Source: Ichthyosporea sp. XGB-2017a (taxonomy: Eukaryota > Opisthokonta > Ichthyosporea). From it: DNA of 64,000 nt. Below, piece after piece: positions 1 through 11,348 of this stretch (its first letter is position 1; every line of letters begins with the position of its first letter). Both the position numbers and the translations under genes were made by a program. The notes under the pieces are model-generated. The model made no database searches. It had not been told where the DNA came from and was given only the letters and a program-made list of their open reading frames with translations. Location of the stretch: assembly GCA_002811675.1 (NCBI GenBank), contig PDIM01010316.1, positions 187,153-251,152 on the forward strand, read 5' to 3'.

Positions 1-333
1 GTAGGACAGACTTTAATGACTTTACACCTGACATTCTTCTTTGCAGTTATGGGGTTTGTTGTTCCTCTGCCTGAACTTCCACGTTTTTGGAAGCCGTTTT
101 ACTATATTTCCCCATTACAAGGGGCATACTCGTATATGATTGTAGTGTTGAGTGGAGATAGTGATGATCCTAGAGACTTGGCATTTCTCCAAAAAACATT
201 TGGAAGAAATGGCAGCGTTCCGGCCCGCTATGAAAGTATTTTACTCATCCTAGGCTGGATTATTTTTTACTTACTGATTAACACTCTATATGTACACAGG
301 CTCACTCGGAAGAACAGCATAAATACAGAATAA
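1..333 (+). CDS. ABCG-type ABC transporter, C-terminal end (partial)
   Basis: The reading frame is open from the first base of the window and ends at a TAA at 331-333, so only the last ~110 residues are visible. They form a hydrophobic stretch, a motif WKPFYYISPLQGAYSYM that fits the extracellular/TM5-TM6 region of ABCG (white/PDR-related) transporters, a short polar loop, and a final transmembrane helix (LLILGWIIFYLLINTLYVHRL) followed by a basic tail. ABCG proteins export lipids or drugs across the plasma membrane. The nucleotide-binding domain must lie upstream, outside the window, so half- versus full-size cannot be decided. The family call rests on the shape and the YISPLQ-type motif. 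Confidence 0.6.
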   Translation, partial: VGQTLMTLHLTFFFAVMGFVVPLPELPRFWKPFYYISPLQGAYSYMIVVLSGDSDDPRDLAFLQKTFGRNGSVPARYESILLILGWIIFYLLINTLYVHRLTRKNSINTE

Positions 334-779
334 GCCAGCAAAGCGTTGAATTTCACTTGAACGCTCTCAATTCCTCATCTCTCGGCAGACCACGGGGTTT
401 TGCAACTAATTTGGCACATAATAAACATACGCCAAGGCCACCCATAACTCCTTGATACGCCTGTGACGTGACTCTACTTGACTAATCCCCTGCTGAATCT
501 TTCATTTAATCTATTGGCTAGGGCTATGCATGGCTTGTAGTTTTCAGGACCACGTGACTGTGGCTTTTCCATATAAGGGAAGATAGCTATATATAGAAGG
601 ACTGCTGTTGCATAAATACAACAACACCACCTGCACCAGTCCAGAGAGACAAGGGGGAAGCAAGAGAAATCAATGAAGCTAATCAAAGAACAGGAGCCCC
701 TTCCAATGAAGAGAATTGGAGTCACTTGCACAATAGCCAATATATTAAAATCCATAGAAACAAAATTGAACTGGGAGCA
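334..779 (+). promoter_or_regulatory. Intergenic region / promoter of the WD-repeat gene (CArG box and TATA)
   Basis: No convincing gene lies here. Within about 50 bp there is a CACGTG E-box at 551-556, a perfect CArg-type box CCATATAAGG (CC, six A/T, GG) at 569-578, and a TATATATAG TATA-like element at about 588-596, all on the strand and at a distance suitable for the gene whose first ATG is at 780. Function is inferred from position. Confidence 0.45.
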
Positions 780-3700
780 ATGAATAGTCTGTTTGTCAAG
801 AACGGGCTGACAGAGTCAAGGGCATATGCATCTTCACATTCCCTGTCAATGGCATTTAAGGCCCAGGAGTCATATGCCTCCCTCTGTAGCGATGGTACCT
901 TGTCCATATGGAAAAATAAAGACGAAGAAAACATAGACTTCGGGGCAGCAAAGATTTTGCAGATTGAGTACATACCAGACTACAGAGTATACTTTTGCAT
1001 TAAGAAGAATGGGTGGATGGTTCTTAACGAACAACTTGAACTTCTGGGGGAAGTCCCATCTCAAACAGAACTTCTTAGCTTTAGCTATGATGATACATCA
1101 CAAGAAATTTGCTCAGTTGGGCACAACAATATATCCGTAAGTACGATTCGATTACAAAACGAACAGGTTTGCAGGGCCACTCAACATCTTTTTCGCCTCT
1201 TTAATTTCTTTGATATGTTTTTTTAGGTTTGGGCCTTTGCAAAAGCCCCAGATGAAATGTTGAGATCTCGAAAATGGGCCACAGCATATTTCTGTAGATT
1301 GACAATAGAAAAAGATAAAGACGATGGCAAAGAAATCAGAAAGGCTGTTATTAACAAAAGAACTAATTCAGTATATGCACTTAGAGAACAGGATGTGATC
1401 ATCTTCAATCTGGATACAGGAAACTTTAGTGGTCACCAAGTTAAGATCCATGATGGAGCAGTCACCGATATATTATTTCTAGACAGCATAAGAGTGTTTG
1501 TCACTGGGGATTCAACAGGGACCCTCAAAATTTGGCCAACGACCAAGTACGACTCAGAAATTGAAATTAAGAATGCGCATCCAGGTTCAATTTCACGATT
1601 ACTTCGCTACTGCCACAGTTCTCTTTTTTTGAGCTGCTCCACTGATGGCTTTATTAAGGTCTGGGAAGCAATGAACTCAATCTGCTTGTACAAGTTCGAC
1701 ACAAAATCACAAATCATTGACATGATATACTATCCTCAATTCAGAAGCATTTTAGTTACCCTTCCTAAAGCCATCAAACTATTTACACTACAGAATTTAT
1801 ATACTCCCTTCTCCCCAGTACCAACCGGGGCGACGTCTTTAAGTTTGGGTGAGCGCTTTCAGAACCCTTACTCGGCTGCTCGTGTCGTATGCCAAGATGG
1901 AGAAGACAATGTGAAGCTTGTGTCTCCGGTCACAGGCAAAGTTCTTGTAACAGCCGTTGGTCAAATGAATTCATCGAAGCTCAAAAGAGTGGCATATAGT
2001 ACCCTAACGCACAAAATATTTTGCTTGTTAGAAGACGATTCGTTAGCGGTCTGTGATGCGCAAAGCAATCCAGCTAAAATTATTTTGAATTGGAATCACT
2101 CATTCCTATCTCGAAAGTCGGCCATTGCTACTTTTGACTATTTCGAAGAGAGAGTTGGGCGTCGTGTTTCTATAAGGAGTCGAATAATAGAAGATAGTGA
2201 GAATTTATCTAAAACATTCATTTTCGTTGGAACTCGAGGAGGATCCATTGGAGTTATTAGAAATTGGGAAGCAATGGAATTTGAAGTGTACGACTTATAC
2301 GAGGGGCATGATGGAGAAGTTAATCAGATATTGGTTAATTCTTCATCAAAAGAGTTTGTTTCTCTTGGAAAAGATGGGTGTGTTTTAGTGTGGAAAATTA
2401 ACCCAAAAGCCTTGCATGGGCTCATTGCACGCATACATATAATCGGTCTAAAATACACCTCCCCATCACATATGTGCTTGTTAAATAATTCAGTTGTGTT
2501 GGCCTATTGCGATGGAAAATGTGTAATACAAGGTATAAGGCAAGAGTTCATCATTGAAGGGGATGAATACGACAATCACAAGGGAGGTATTTCGGGACTG
2601 CTTGCCCTGAAAGACCTTGGTATATGGGTGTCTGTTGGGCTTGATGGACTAGTGAAAGTCAAAAATGAGGGGGGGCAAATCGTAAAAGAGCTTGATGTTG
2701 GGCATGGGATATACGCAGCTACTTTTTCGGATAAGTTAGGAAATCTTCTGATTGGGTTCAAGCAGCATATTTACTTGGTCTCTCATTCTCACATTATACC
2801 TAAAAATTTAATTGATAGACTTAGCGACTTTGACAAGTCACCTGAAATGATTGAAAAGCCAGTTCAATTTCAAAAATTAGAGATGGAGACCAAAGCAGAC
2901 ATCAAAGAAGAGGAAGAAGATGAGATTGAAAACAATGAAAGCGGTGGATTTCGACGTCAGTCACATGAATTTAAAGTTCCTCAGCCTCATGATGTTGCCA
3001 AAGAAGACGGATTTCTCTCGGGACCCGTCGAAAACGTGGAATACAACACTGCCGATCCTGACCATATGACAGAAGAAATATCTCAATTTCAAGATACAAA
3101 TGATGAATTGCATGCTTTAGAAAGGCAGATGGAAATTTTAGAGGAAAACAGAATGGCCAAGCTAAGGGAAATGGAAGCTAACATATTGAAATCAAAAGCA
3201 GGAGAAGATAAAGAGAAGGAACCGAAAGGAGGGAAGACGGCGTCGACGAACGCTAGTGAAGAATTTAGCTCTGAAACAAAAGCAAGAGTTCTGAGCAGAG
3301 AAGTTTGGTCACCAACTTCTTCTTCATCTCGACCAATAACTGAAGATGGAAGTCGCTCGATAACTGCAGATGGGCGCAAACCCAGTCGAGGGGATGCAGC
3401 ATACGTATCAGAGTTTGACGATGACACTTTCGATGAGGATGAAGAAGCATGCACCAGAAAAACAAAACAGAAAAAGAAAAGACATTTTAAAGTAGTTACA
3501 CCTAAAGGTCCAGCGTTTAATGGTTTTGTCCCCTTGTCGGTTGTCAGAGGCTCTAAAGAAATGGTTGAAGAAATGAATAACGCGAAAGCACAATATGTTC
3601 CACCTACTCCGAAAGTACAGAAAAAGAAAAAGCCACCCAAGGCACCTGTGGTAGAGGAAGTTGTGAAAGCCCCAAAGAAAGTTAACCGATTTGCTCAAGC

Positions 3701-6700
3701 TCTGAAAGAGTCTCAAGAGCCCCGTAAAGAAGAACCCCAAGAAAATACAGAACCGATAAAAAAGAATCGAAAAATTCGGGAAAAGGAACCTCCACCACCC
3801 CCTGAAATTCCCATTGAAGTTCCACGAGTTGAACCAAGAAAGCCATCAATTCGTCCAACTCCGGTTGAGCCCCCTCTGAGAGAGCCAACTCCACCTCCAC
3901 AGTTTCCACCCTCGATGTTGTTCATAACTGATGATCCTTTATTTTCGAGTTCACTTAGCAAACGAGGAGTGAAACTGGAGGTTCATGATCAAGCGCACGT
4001 TGTTGATTGGCTTAGTAAAATGCTAAAGGAGGGAGCTGTTGAAGAGAAGCTGTTAGCTATACGTGGCCTATGTCAACTTCAACAACGAGATTTATTAAAT
4101 GAAAAGCAGTCTTGGTTAATTAGAATGGGTTTATTAGATGAACTAGCTTCTATGATGTCACATTTGAGGGAGGAAGATAAAGAAAATGTTCGAGTTGAGC
4201 TTCTCAAGGCATTGCGGGCATTTAGAAGTAAGGGCGATGACAATGTAGTGGGAGTTTTGGTGCTACAGCTTTTACATGCTGGTGAGATTCGCCAGGCCGC
4301 CTTAAAGTGTTTAACAGAGCATGGCGTAGATGATAGTAGTCAAGGAATAATTATAACAAAACTAGAGAAAATTTCGAAGCGAGTTCACGCTAAATACAAA
4401 AAAATTCCACATAAAAATGCGAAGAAATTTATGGAGCGTAAGATAGCGGAGGAAACTATTGAGTGGTTGGAGGGACTCAAGGAAAACTTTTTAAGCACCA
4501 AAGTCTTTCAAACTGCGTTTACAAAAGCGGCGCATTCAAAAACAAAAAGGATTCAGGGAAGAGACAAAGGAGAAAAAAAAGAGAAACGTCGAAAAAGAAA
4601 AATCCCTACCGAGGTAGTAAGCACAACCCAAGGTCAAGCTGATGAGAAGCCAAATGAAACTTCTGGAGGACAACAGAGGCTAAAGTCAGTTGGAAATGTG
4701 GGAATTAAAAAAAACGAAACCGCTGCTGCAGCATATTTAAAGAGAAACTCGAATGCAGGTAAAGCTGGCTCTGCCATACCGCCAAGGGCACCTTTTACTC
4801 CTAAATCAAATGCACTTCCCGAATATGAACTTTCTTCCAGTATACCTTCAGTTAATTCAATTATGTCTAAATATAAAGGACGAAAGGAACCTGCATTTGA
4901 ATCAGTCAATCCTACTGAACCACCGAGCGTTTTATCGCCTCCGAAGCGGCGTACAGGCCGACGAAAGTCTATCCTTCATACTGGCTTAGACAACCTTGAT
5001 GGTATTGAAAGTAGCCATATTACTGACTCAGACGCCCCAGTATTGGAGTCTATACCAGACAATATTCATATAGTGAATGATGACTATGCCACATACATCG
5101 CTAACTTGCACTCTCTTAAGGCCGCCCAGACAGTAGTGAATCACAAAGAAGAAATCGAAGATAATGGATATGGAAGTTTTTATGCACGCCAACAACATGC
5201 CGATGATATTTTATTAACTAGTGGTTTTGTTCAAGAGATCAAGGAACATCCGGAAAAAGCTGCATCAAAAACAGATTTAAGTAAAGCCACTGAGCAATTG
5301 AAGTTAATGAGTATGACAGGAGCCTATGCGGCAGATATAGATATGTTTTCATCCTATGAAAGAACCAACAGAACTCGTAAAGTAATGAAACCCCATGAGC
5401 AAAGCTTGCATTTTCCCGACCGCTGGGATGAGCATGACTATGACCTGGTTCCAGGAGAGATATTCAGGAATGAAGTGACTCCAGAATATAAAGTGACTGC
5501 TTCTCTGAAAGTTTCTAAAGACAGTAATAAGCGCCTTCAAGAGTTAGCAAAGCAAAAGTATGAACTAAAAAAGGAAGGTAAGAAAAAGAAATTGTTAAGT
5601 TATTTTACTTGTGCATGATTTGTTGCTAAATAGTTTTTGTACTTTCTCCCGATTTTAAACTTAGATGAAGAACTGTGGAATATTGTTGTAAAAGGTGATG
5701 ATTACCCCCTAGGACAAATATCAGCTGGAAAAAACATGCCTCTTTCCATTCTTCGCGAATGCATCAAAGAAAAATTTCTGGACGATAAGAGAGCTAATAC
5801 TAACTTCAGATTCCTTAAAGGCAAGAAAAAGTTTCGTCGCAGCCAGGACAAATTTTTAACGCTTAGCGACGTGGAAGAAGACCAGAAGGTGTTCCTTTAT
5901 TGTCCCACGGTGGCCGAAGAAGAAGAAGCCCAAGCTATGATCGAAGGCAACGGCGAAGAAGAGGTTGAGGTTGTGGATATCGAGCCGATCTTTCATGAAG
6001 GGCAGTCTGTTGTATTTAGAAATAGTGCTTTAATGTCAATTAATGGAACTCCTGTTTCTTTTGCACCCATACCTGAAGAACCAGAAGAAGAAGAAGAAGA
6101 AGAAGAAGAAGAAGAAGAGCATCGAAAAGAAAATGAAAAGAAAAAAGAGGAGAAAGAAGGTAAAAAGGTGGGGGATGGCGAAGGGCAATCTATAGAAAGC
6201 CAAGGTGTCTCTGACCTCAACTTCGTTACTTATGCCGAACAGGAAGTAGAATACGATTTTGAAAAGGAGACAGGCATAAGTCAAGGGCAGGTTCTTACTA
6301 TTAATGGAAAAGAAAGTAGAATATTTTTCAAGAAAACTATTGTAAAAGGAAGATATGCAATGATCGATGGCAAGCCCCTTTTCACAAGTGTTATGAGACC
6401 ACCTTCTTCAGATATTGGTACTATTCAAGAAGAAGATGAAGAAAGTAGCACACCTTTTCCTGAAATTGGAATGAATTTCAACAGATATGATTCCGGGAAG
6501 AAAACAGGTCCAGAAGCTCCGAATATAATGGCTGTTAATCGGTTAACAGGAGAAGTCATAGAGCAAAGACCTGATGGACACTGGGACACAGATGCGGCAA
6601 ATATTGTCTTCTTTGACGCCGAAAAAAAGCCACTATCCAGAGACGCAAAACAAGGTTTGATGAACGCATCTGGCGAATTTTTTTCATCTTCCAGTGTGGC

Positions 6701-7321
6701 ATCGGATGGGGTTCCTATTGCAACAAGCACACGCGGAAGTAGGGTATTTTTGGCACCTACAAATCATGAAATTCAACCTGTGAAAAATCTGCTAGCTGAG
6801 GCACTGACCGGCTACATTAAAAAAGTTAACAAACGCAAGAAAAGCACAGTTAGTGACTCTCTTGTAACCGAATGCATAGCGAGAAAGTCCAGAATACGAC
6901 CCAGGGACCGAAGATGCGCAAGGCTTGGAGTGCTAGGGCAAAGCTCTTGTCGGAAATCTCGGGAGTCTCTTCAAATAACAGGTAAGACTGCCTTTCATGC
7001 CCATTTTTGTGTATGTCTCCACTGCTAATGTTACCTGTTGATTTAATTTCATTTAAAGGACCGATAAAAAGCAATTATCCGCTATTTCCTGCTTTGGTTG
7101 AGGTGCGGCCATACTACCCCACACTGTCTCGTATGCCCGTGCTTCAGCCAAAAGGCAAGCTAGACTATTCAAAATACTTTATGCCATTTTATTTATTTGA
7201 CGACGCTACAAAGGGCAAGGATGATAATGATGATATTTCATCTTATGATCCTTCATTGTATTCGGAGCTCTTTGAAAGCAGCGATAGCGAGGAGGGATCT
7301 TTCGTAAGTGATGACTTGTGA
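780..7321 (+). CDS. Giant WD-repeat/HEAT protein, WDR97/WDR87-like, probably ciliary
   Basis: Four exons join in frame: 780-1136, 1227-5577, 5665-6981 and 7059-7321 (2095 residues). The first junction rebuilds a WD-repeat end (NNIS joined to VWAF), which supports the splice. Residues ~1-600 are WD repeats (for example SCSTDGFIKVWE, SLGKDGCVLVWK). A charged region with coiled coil follows, then a proline-rich stretch and a HEAT/ARM-like helical block (~1033-1230) containing EEKLLAIRGLCQLQQRDLL. The C-terminal exons are acidic, with a long poly-Glu run. WD propeller plus long helical tail resembles animal WDR97/WDR87 proteins, which are linked to motile cilia; that is family-level inference. 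No in-frame ATG occurs between 630 and 780, so 780 is the best start, although an upstream exon is possible. It converges on the SIMPL gene, 58 bp between stops. Confidence 0.75.
6083..6118 (+). repeat. GAA trinucleotide run coding poly-Glu
   Basis: About twelve GAA codons in a row inside exon 3 of the WD-repeat gene encode an uninterrupted acidic tract. Such pure codon runs are prone to length change. Confidence 0.85.
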
Positions 7322-7379
7322 GTGAGCATAGGCCTGTTTGTGTCAATGTGGTGTCTGGGTATTTTGGTATTATCCTGCT

Positions 7380-8087
7380 TTACCTTCTCTTTTTAGTCTT
7401 TTTTCCCAATTCGAAAATAACAAACACAGACGCTGGGACTCTCACATAGCTCAATTCTTGTTCTGAGAACAGAATATTATCGAGATTAGTGGCTTTGAAC
7501 TTAGTTCGTGTTTCGCGGATGATATCGAGCTCCTTTTCTTCAACATACCGCGCTTGAACAACAACTTGTCCGAGGGTGTCCGCTATAGACTTGGCCTTAT
7601 CCTTTGCGAGTTTAACAGCCTGGAGCACCGCCTCTTGACGAAGTTTCATTAACGTGGGCGTACTTATTTCATATTCTGGAGGCAAAATCTTCACAGTAGG
7701 GTCAAGCTTCTCTGTCAATAAATTATACACCTCTTCACACTTTTTTAGATCCTGAAAATAGACGGTGATTGTAGAATTGACTTCATACAACTTGCATTCC
7801 TCTTCATCTGATTCCTCGAATCTGGAGTAGCTAGTATCCACCCTATAACTCTTCCTCATGCTCACACCTTTATTTGAACACGAAGAAGCAATATATTTCA
7901 ATCGGCGTTCCACGCTCTGCTTGGCATCTTCAAGCCGTTTCTTCTTGCTAGATACATGAATGTTCAGCACTGCCTTATCGGCGACCCCTTGTACTTCCGC
8001 AGAGGAATGCACATGGAGGCCTCTGGATTCAGCTTCCCCTTGGTCCCTGCCACACATAGGCCCCTTATTACCCTCAGCAATCACCAT
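7380..8087 (-). CDS. SIMPL-domain protein, IRAK1BP1-like
   Basis: Single exon, 235 residues from the first true ATG at 8087; the frame is open further upstream but only from a GTG. The region after residue ~25 has the SIMPL (DUF541) fold pattern: a VQGVADKAVLNIHVSSKK strand-turn, a helix of KRLEDAKQSVERRLKYI type, a strand with TITVYFQDLKKCEEV, and the characteristic RQEAVLQAVKLAKDKAKSIA helix followed by a strand. In animals IRAK1BP1 binds IRAK1 and NF-kappaB; outside animals, and in bacteria, the domain has no well-defined biochemical role. The C-terminus is basic (GKKTKKRR), a possible nuclear signal. It is divergent with PRPF6 across a 329 bp promoter region. Confidence 0.8.
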   Translation of the reverse strand: MVIAEGNKGPMCGRDQGEAESRGLHVHSSAEVQGVADKAVLNIHVSSKKKRLEDAKQSVERRLKYIASSCSNKGVSMRKSYRVDTSYSRFEESDEEECKLYEVNSTITVYFQDLKKCEEVYNLLTEKLDPTVKILPPEYEISTPTLMKLRQEAVLQAVKLAKDKAKSIADTLGQVVVQARYVEEKELDIIRETRTKFKATNLDNILFSEQELSYVRVPASVFVIFELGKKTKKRR

Positions 8088-8416
8088 ATTTCCTCTTTCC
8101 AAGTTGCCCAATTCCTTGCCCACGCACACAAATCCTCCAGTTTTTCAGATAAAAGAAGATAACGGTGGAAAGAAAATTCCACCGACGAAATTTGGCGGGC
8201 AAAAAAGGGATAATAATAGATAATAGGTCATACACAGGTACAGGTACACCCTGATAATATAATAATGAGTCCATGATCAGATGATGATTGGTTGAGGGGC
8301 GGGACTGCGCTGGGGTGGCGTGGACTGCAGTGTTTGTTTTAGATTTGACGTTTGGGAGATTCAGCCAGGCTCTCTTTGTGCGGAAGCAGGAAGACAGGAC
8401 AACAAGAGGGGGGACT
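8088..8416. promoter_or_regulatory. Divergent promoter between IRAK1BP1-like and PRPF6
   Basis: This 329 bp stretch separates two head-to-head starts. The strand facing the SIMPL gene contains AAAGAAAATTCC-type A-rich runs. No TATA box is clear, and no additional gene is supported. Confidence 0.4.
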
Positions 8417-11340
8417 ATGTATGCAAAGCCCAATCAAAAGGCCTTCCTGAACCAGCCAGCCCCTCCCGGGTATGTCCCCGGGGTGGGGAGGGGGGCAACG
8501 GGATTCACAACGCGTTCCGACATTGGCCCGGCACAGAAGGCCAGTGCGAGGGACTCTACGAAACAGCAAGAAGAAGGGGAAGAGGAAATGAATGATGTGA
8601 ACTATGACGAGTTTGCAGGATACGGGGGGAACTTGTTTGCCGGGGATCCATACGAACGGGATGACCAGGAGGCCGATAAGATTTATGAATTGATTGATAG
8701 TCGAATGGAGGAAAGGCGGCGGGATAGAAAGTAAGTTTGTATTTCTCTGGTTTATATTGCCAATTGGCTTGATGTGTTGACTTATTTATGTTATATTTCT
8801 TCTCTCCGAATGATTGTAGAGAAAAGGTGATTAAAGAAGAACTCGAAAAATACCGAAAAGAACGGCCAAAGATTCAAACGCAATTTGAAGATTTAAAGCG
8901 CAAGCTTGGAACTGTGGATGCATTAGATTGGGAAGCCTTACCAGATGCAGGTACCATAAGATCGAAAAAGATAAAGTCGACAAGGCCAGAAAGATATACC
9001 CCACTCCCAGACGCCATTGCTATTGGGGGTAGTGGAAAGGCGGAGACAGTATCGTCTGTGGATGCACAAAGCGGTTTCACCACGTCTACTGGCGGGATTA
9101 TGAGTGCGTACCCTGGGGCTGGGCAAAAGACGGATCTCACGCAGATTGGTGAGGCTCGTAACTCCATGCTGGGGGTAAAACTGGATCAGGTATCTACTTC
9201 TGTTCATGGGCAGAGCACAGTGGATCCACAAGGATATCTAACTGGCCTGAACAGTGTTGCAGGCAGAAGCGCTGAAGAAATTGGGGATATTAAGAAAGCA
9301 AGACTTTTGTTAAAGTCGGTAATTACTACAAACCCAAGTCATGGGCCGGGATGGGTTGCAGCTGCTCGTCTTGAAGAAGTTGCAGGGAAATTGCAAACAG
9401 CGAGAAACATCATTACTAAGGGATGCGAAGCCTGCCCCAAAAATGCGGATGTGTGGCTTGAAGCGATCCGACTGGATAACCCGGAAAATGCAAAGCACAC
9501 GGCCGCTAGAGCATCCCAGAGAGTCCCAATGTCTGTTGACATTTGGTGCAAGGCGTTTGAATTAGAAAAATCTGTCAAGGGAAAAAGAACGGTTTTACGG
9601 AAAGCTTTAGAACGCATTCCGAATTCAGTGAGGTTGTGGAAGATGGCTGTCGAATTGGAAGATGAAGATGATGCGAAAATTATTCTTGGTCGTGCAGTGG
9701 AGTGTTGTCCTAATAGTGTAGAGCTTTGGCTTGCTTTAGCCCGACTTGAGACATACGAAAATGCCAGAAAAGTCCTGGCTGAGGCTGTGAATAAGAATCC
9801 TAGAGAAAGAATCATCTGGATTAATGGGGCAATGCTTGAAGAGGCGAACGGTAACGACCCCAGCAAAGTCATTCAAAGGGCTATCAAGTCTTTTTCTAAT
9901 ATTGCGGAAATCAGACGTGATGAATGGATGGAGAGTGCCAAAGAGTGTGAGCAGAGCGATAGCCCTCAAACTGCACAGGCCATTGTCCGGTGTGTAGCTA
10001 GTATTGGAATAGAAGAAGTAGATCGCAAAAGAATATGGATCGATGACGCAAAGGCACTAGCGTCAGACGGAATGTTTGAATGTGCCAGAGCTCTTTATGC
10101 ACACGCCTTGACTATTTTTTCTTCTAAAGAATCGGTATGGATGTATGCTGTTGAATTGGAAAAAGAACACGGTAAAAGGGAGGATTTTGAACGTCTTCTT
10201 GAAAAGGCAACTCGCCATTGTCCTAAAGCCAAAACTATGTGGCTAATGTATGCTGACGAGCAGTGCAACAAGGGAAATTTTGAAAAGGCGAGGTCAATAT
10301 TGGCGAGTGCGTTCGCTGCCAATCCAAACAGTGAAGAAATTTGGCTGGCTGCATCCCAGCTTGAGGTCGAAAATAATCTCCCAGACCGTGCACGCATTTT
10401 ACTGAAAGAGGCAAGATCAAATGCCTCCACTGCCCGTGTATGGATGAAAAGTGCAAAATTGGAATGGCAGCTTGGAGATCTTGATTCTTGCAAAGTGTTA
10501 CTGGACGAAGCTGTGAAGAAATTCCCACTTTTTGACAAGCTATGGCTTATGTCAGGGCAACTTGCAGAAAAACTCAAAGACTATAAGACGGCTTATTCTT
10601 TTTGTGTTACTGGTACCAAACGCTGCCCAGGATCAACCCCCCTCTGGAAGTTTCTTAGTGCTTTGTCAGCGCGATTCCATGGAATTAATAGTGCCAGAGC
10701 TATAATGGAAAGGGGTCGAATCGGTATACAGAAGCTCGTAGATAGTGTTAACGAAGCTCACGGTTTCAAGAGCCCTGAGGGGGACAAAATTGCTTCCGAT
10801 TCAAAGAAACAGAAACTCTTGAATGCATTGGCAGAAATATGGGACTTGTCAGTTGAATTAGAGTTAAAGCATGGTAATGCAGATGCAGCCAAGACTATTC
10901 TTGCACAAGGTCTGCAGAAGTGCCCGAACTCGGGTGTTTTGTGGACCCGAGCGATTCTTATGGAGCCAACGAAAGCAGAACGAAAATCGAGAAGGCGCCA
11001 GGCTGCTGCAATTTGTGCTCACGATGCCAACTTTGTTCTTGTGAATGCGAAAATCTTTTGGGCAGAAAGGCAAATGTCGAAAGCAAGAGTGTGGTTTGAA
11101 AATGCAGTAAAAATTGATTCCAATTTTGGTGACGCTTGGGCTTATTACTACAAGTTTGTTTTGGCCCATGGAACCCAGGAAGAGGCAGAATCCGTTTTAG
11201 CAAGGTGCATATCTCAAGAGCCTAAGTATGGAAAGTTGTGGTGCGATGTTTCTAAGCAGATTGAAAATTATAAGCTTAAAACAGGAGACATTATTAAGCG
11301 AGTAATTGAGAAAATCGACCCTTTATCTTGGAGTATATAA
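8417..11340 (+). CDS. PRPF6: Pre-mRNA-processing factor 6 (U5 snRNP 102 kDa / Prp6)
   Basis: Two exons, 8417-8730 and 8820-11340, give 944 residues, very close to human PRPF6 (~941). The start [20 protein letters not shown] leads into [18 protein letters not shown], the PRP1 N-terminal signature. The intron joins DRK to [19 protein letters not shown], an equally conserved block. From residue ~265 there are many HAT/TPR half-a-tetratricopeptide repeats (for example [30 protein letters not shown]). PRPF6 bridges U5 and U4/U6 in the tri-snRNP and is essential for spliceosome assembly in the nucleus. Its stop is only 8 bp from the stop of the convergent ATPase gene, so the two 3' UTRs must overlap. 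Confidence 0.97.
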
Positions 11341-11348
11341 AACAAGCT

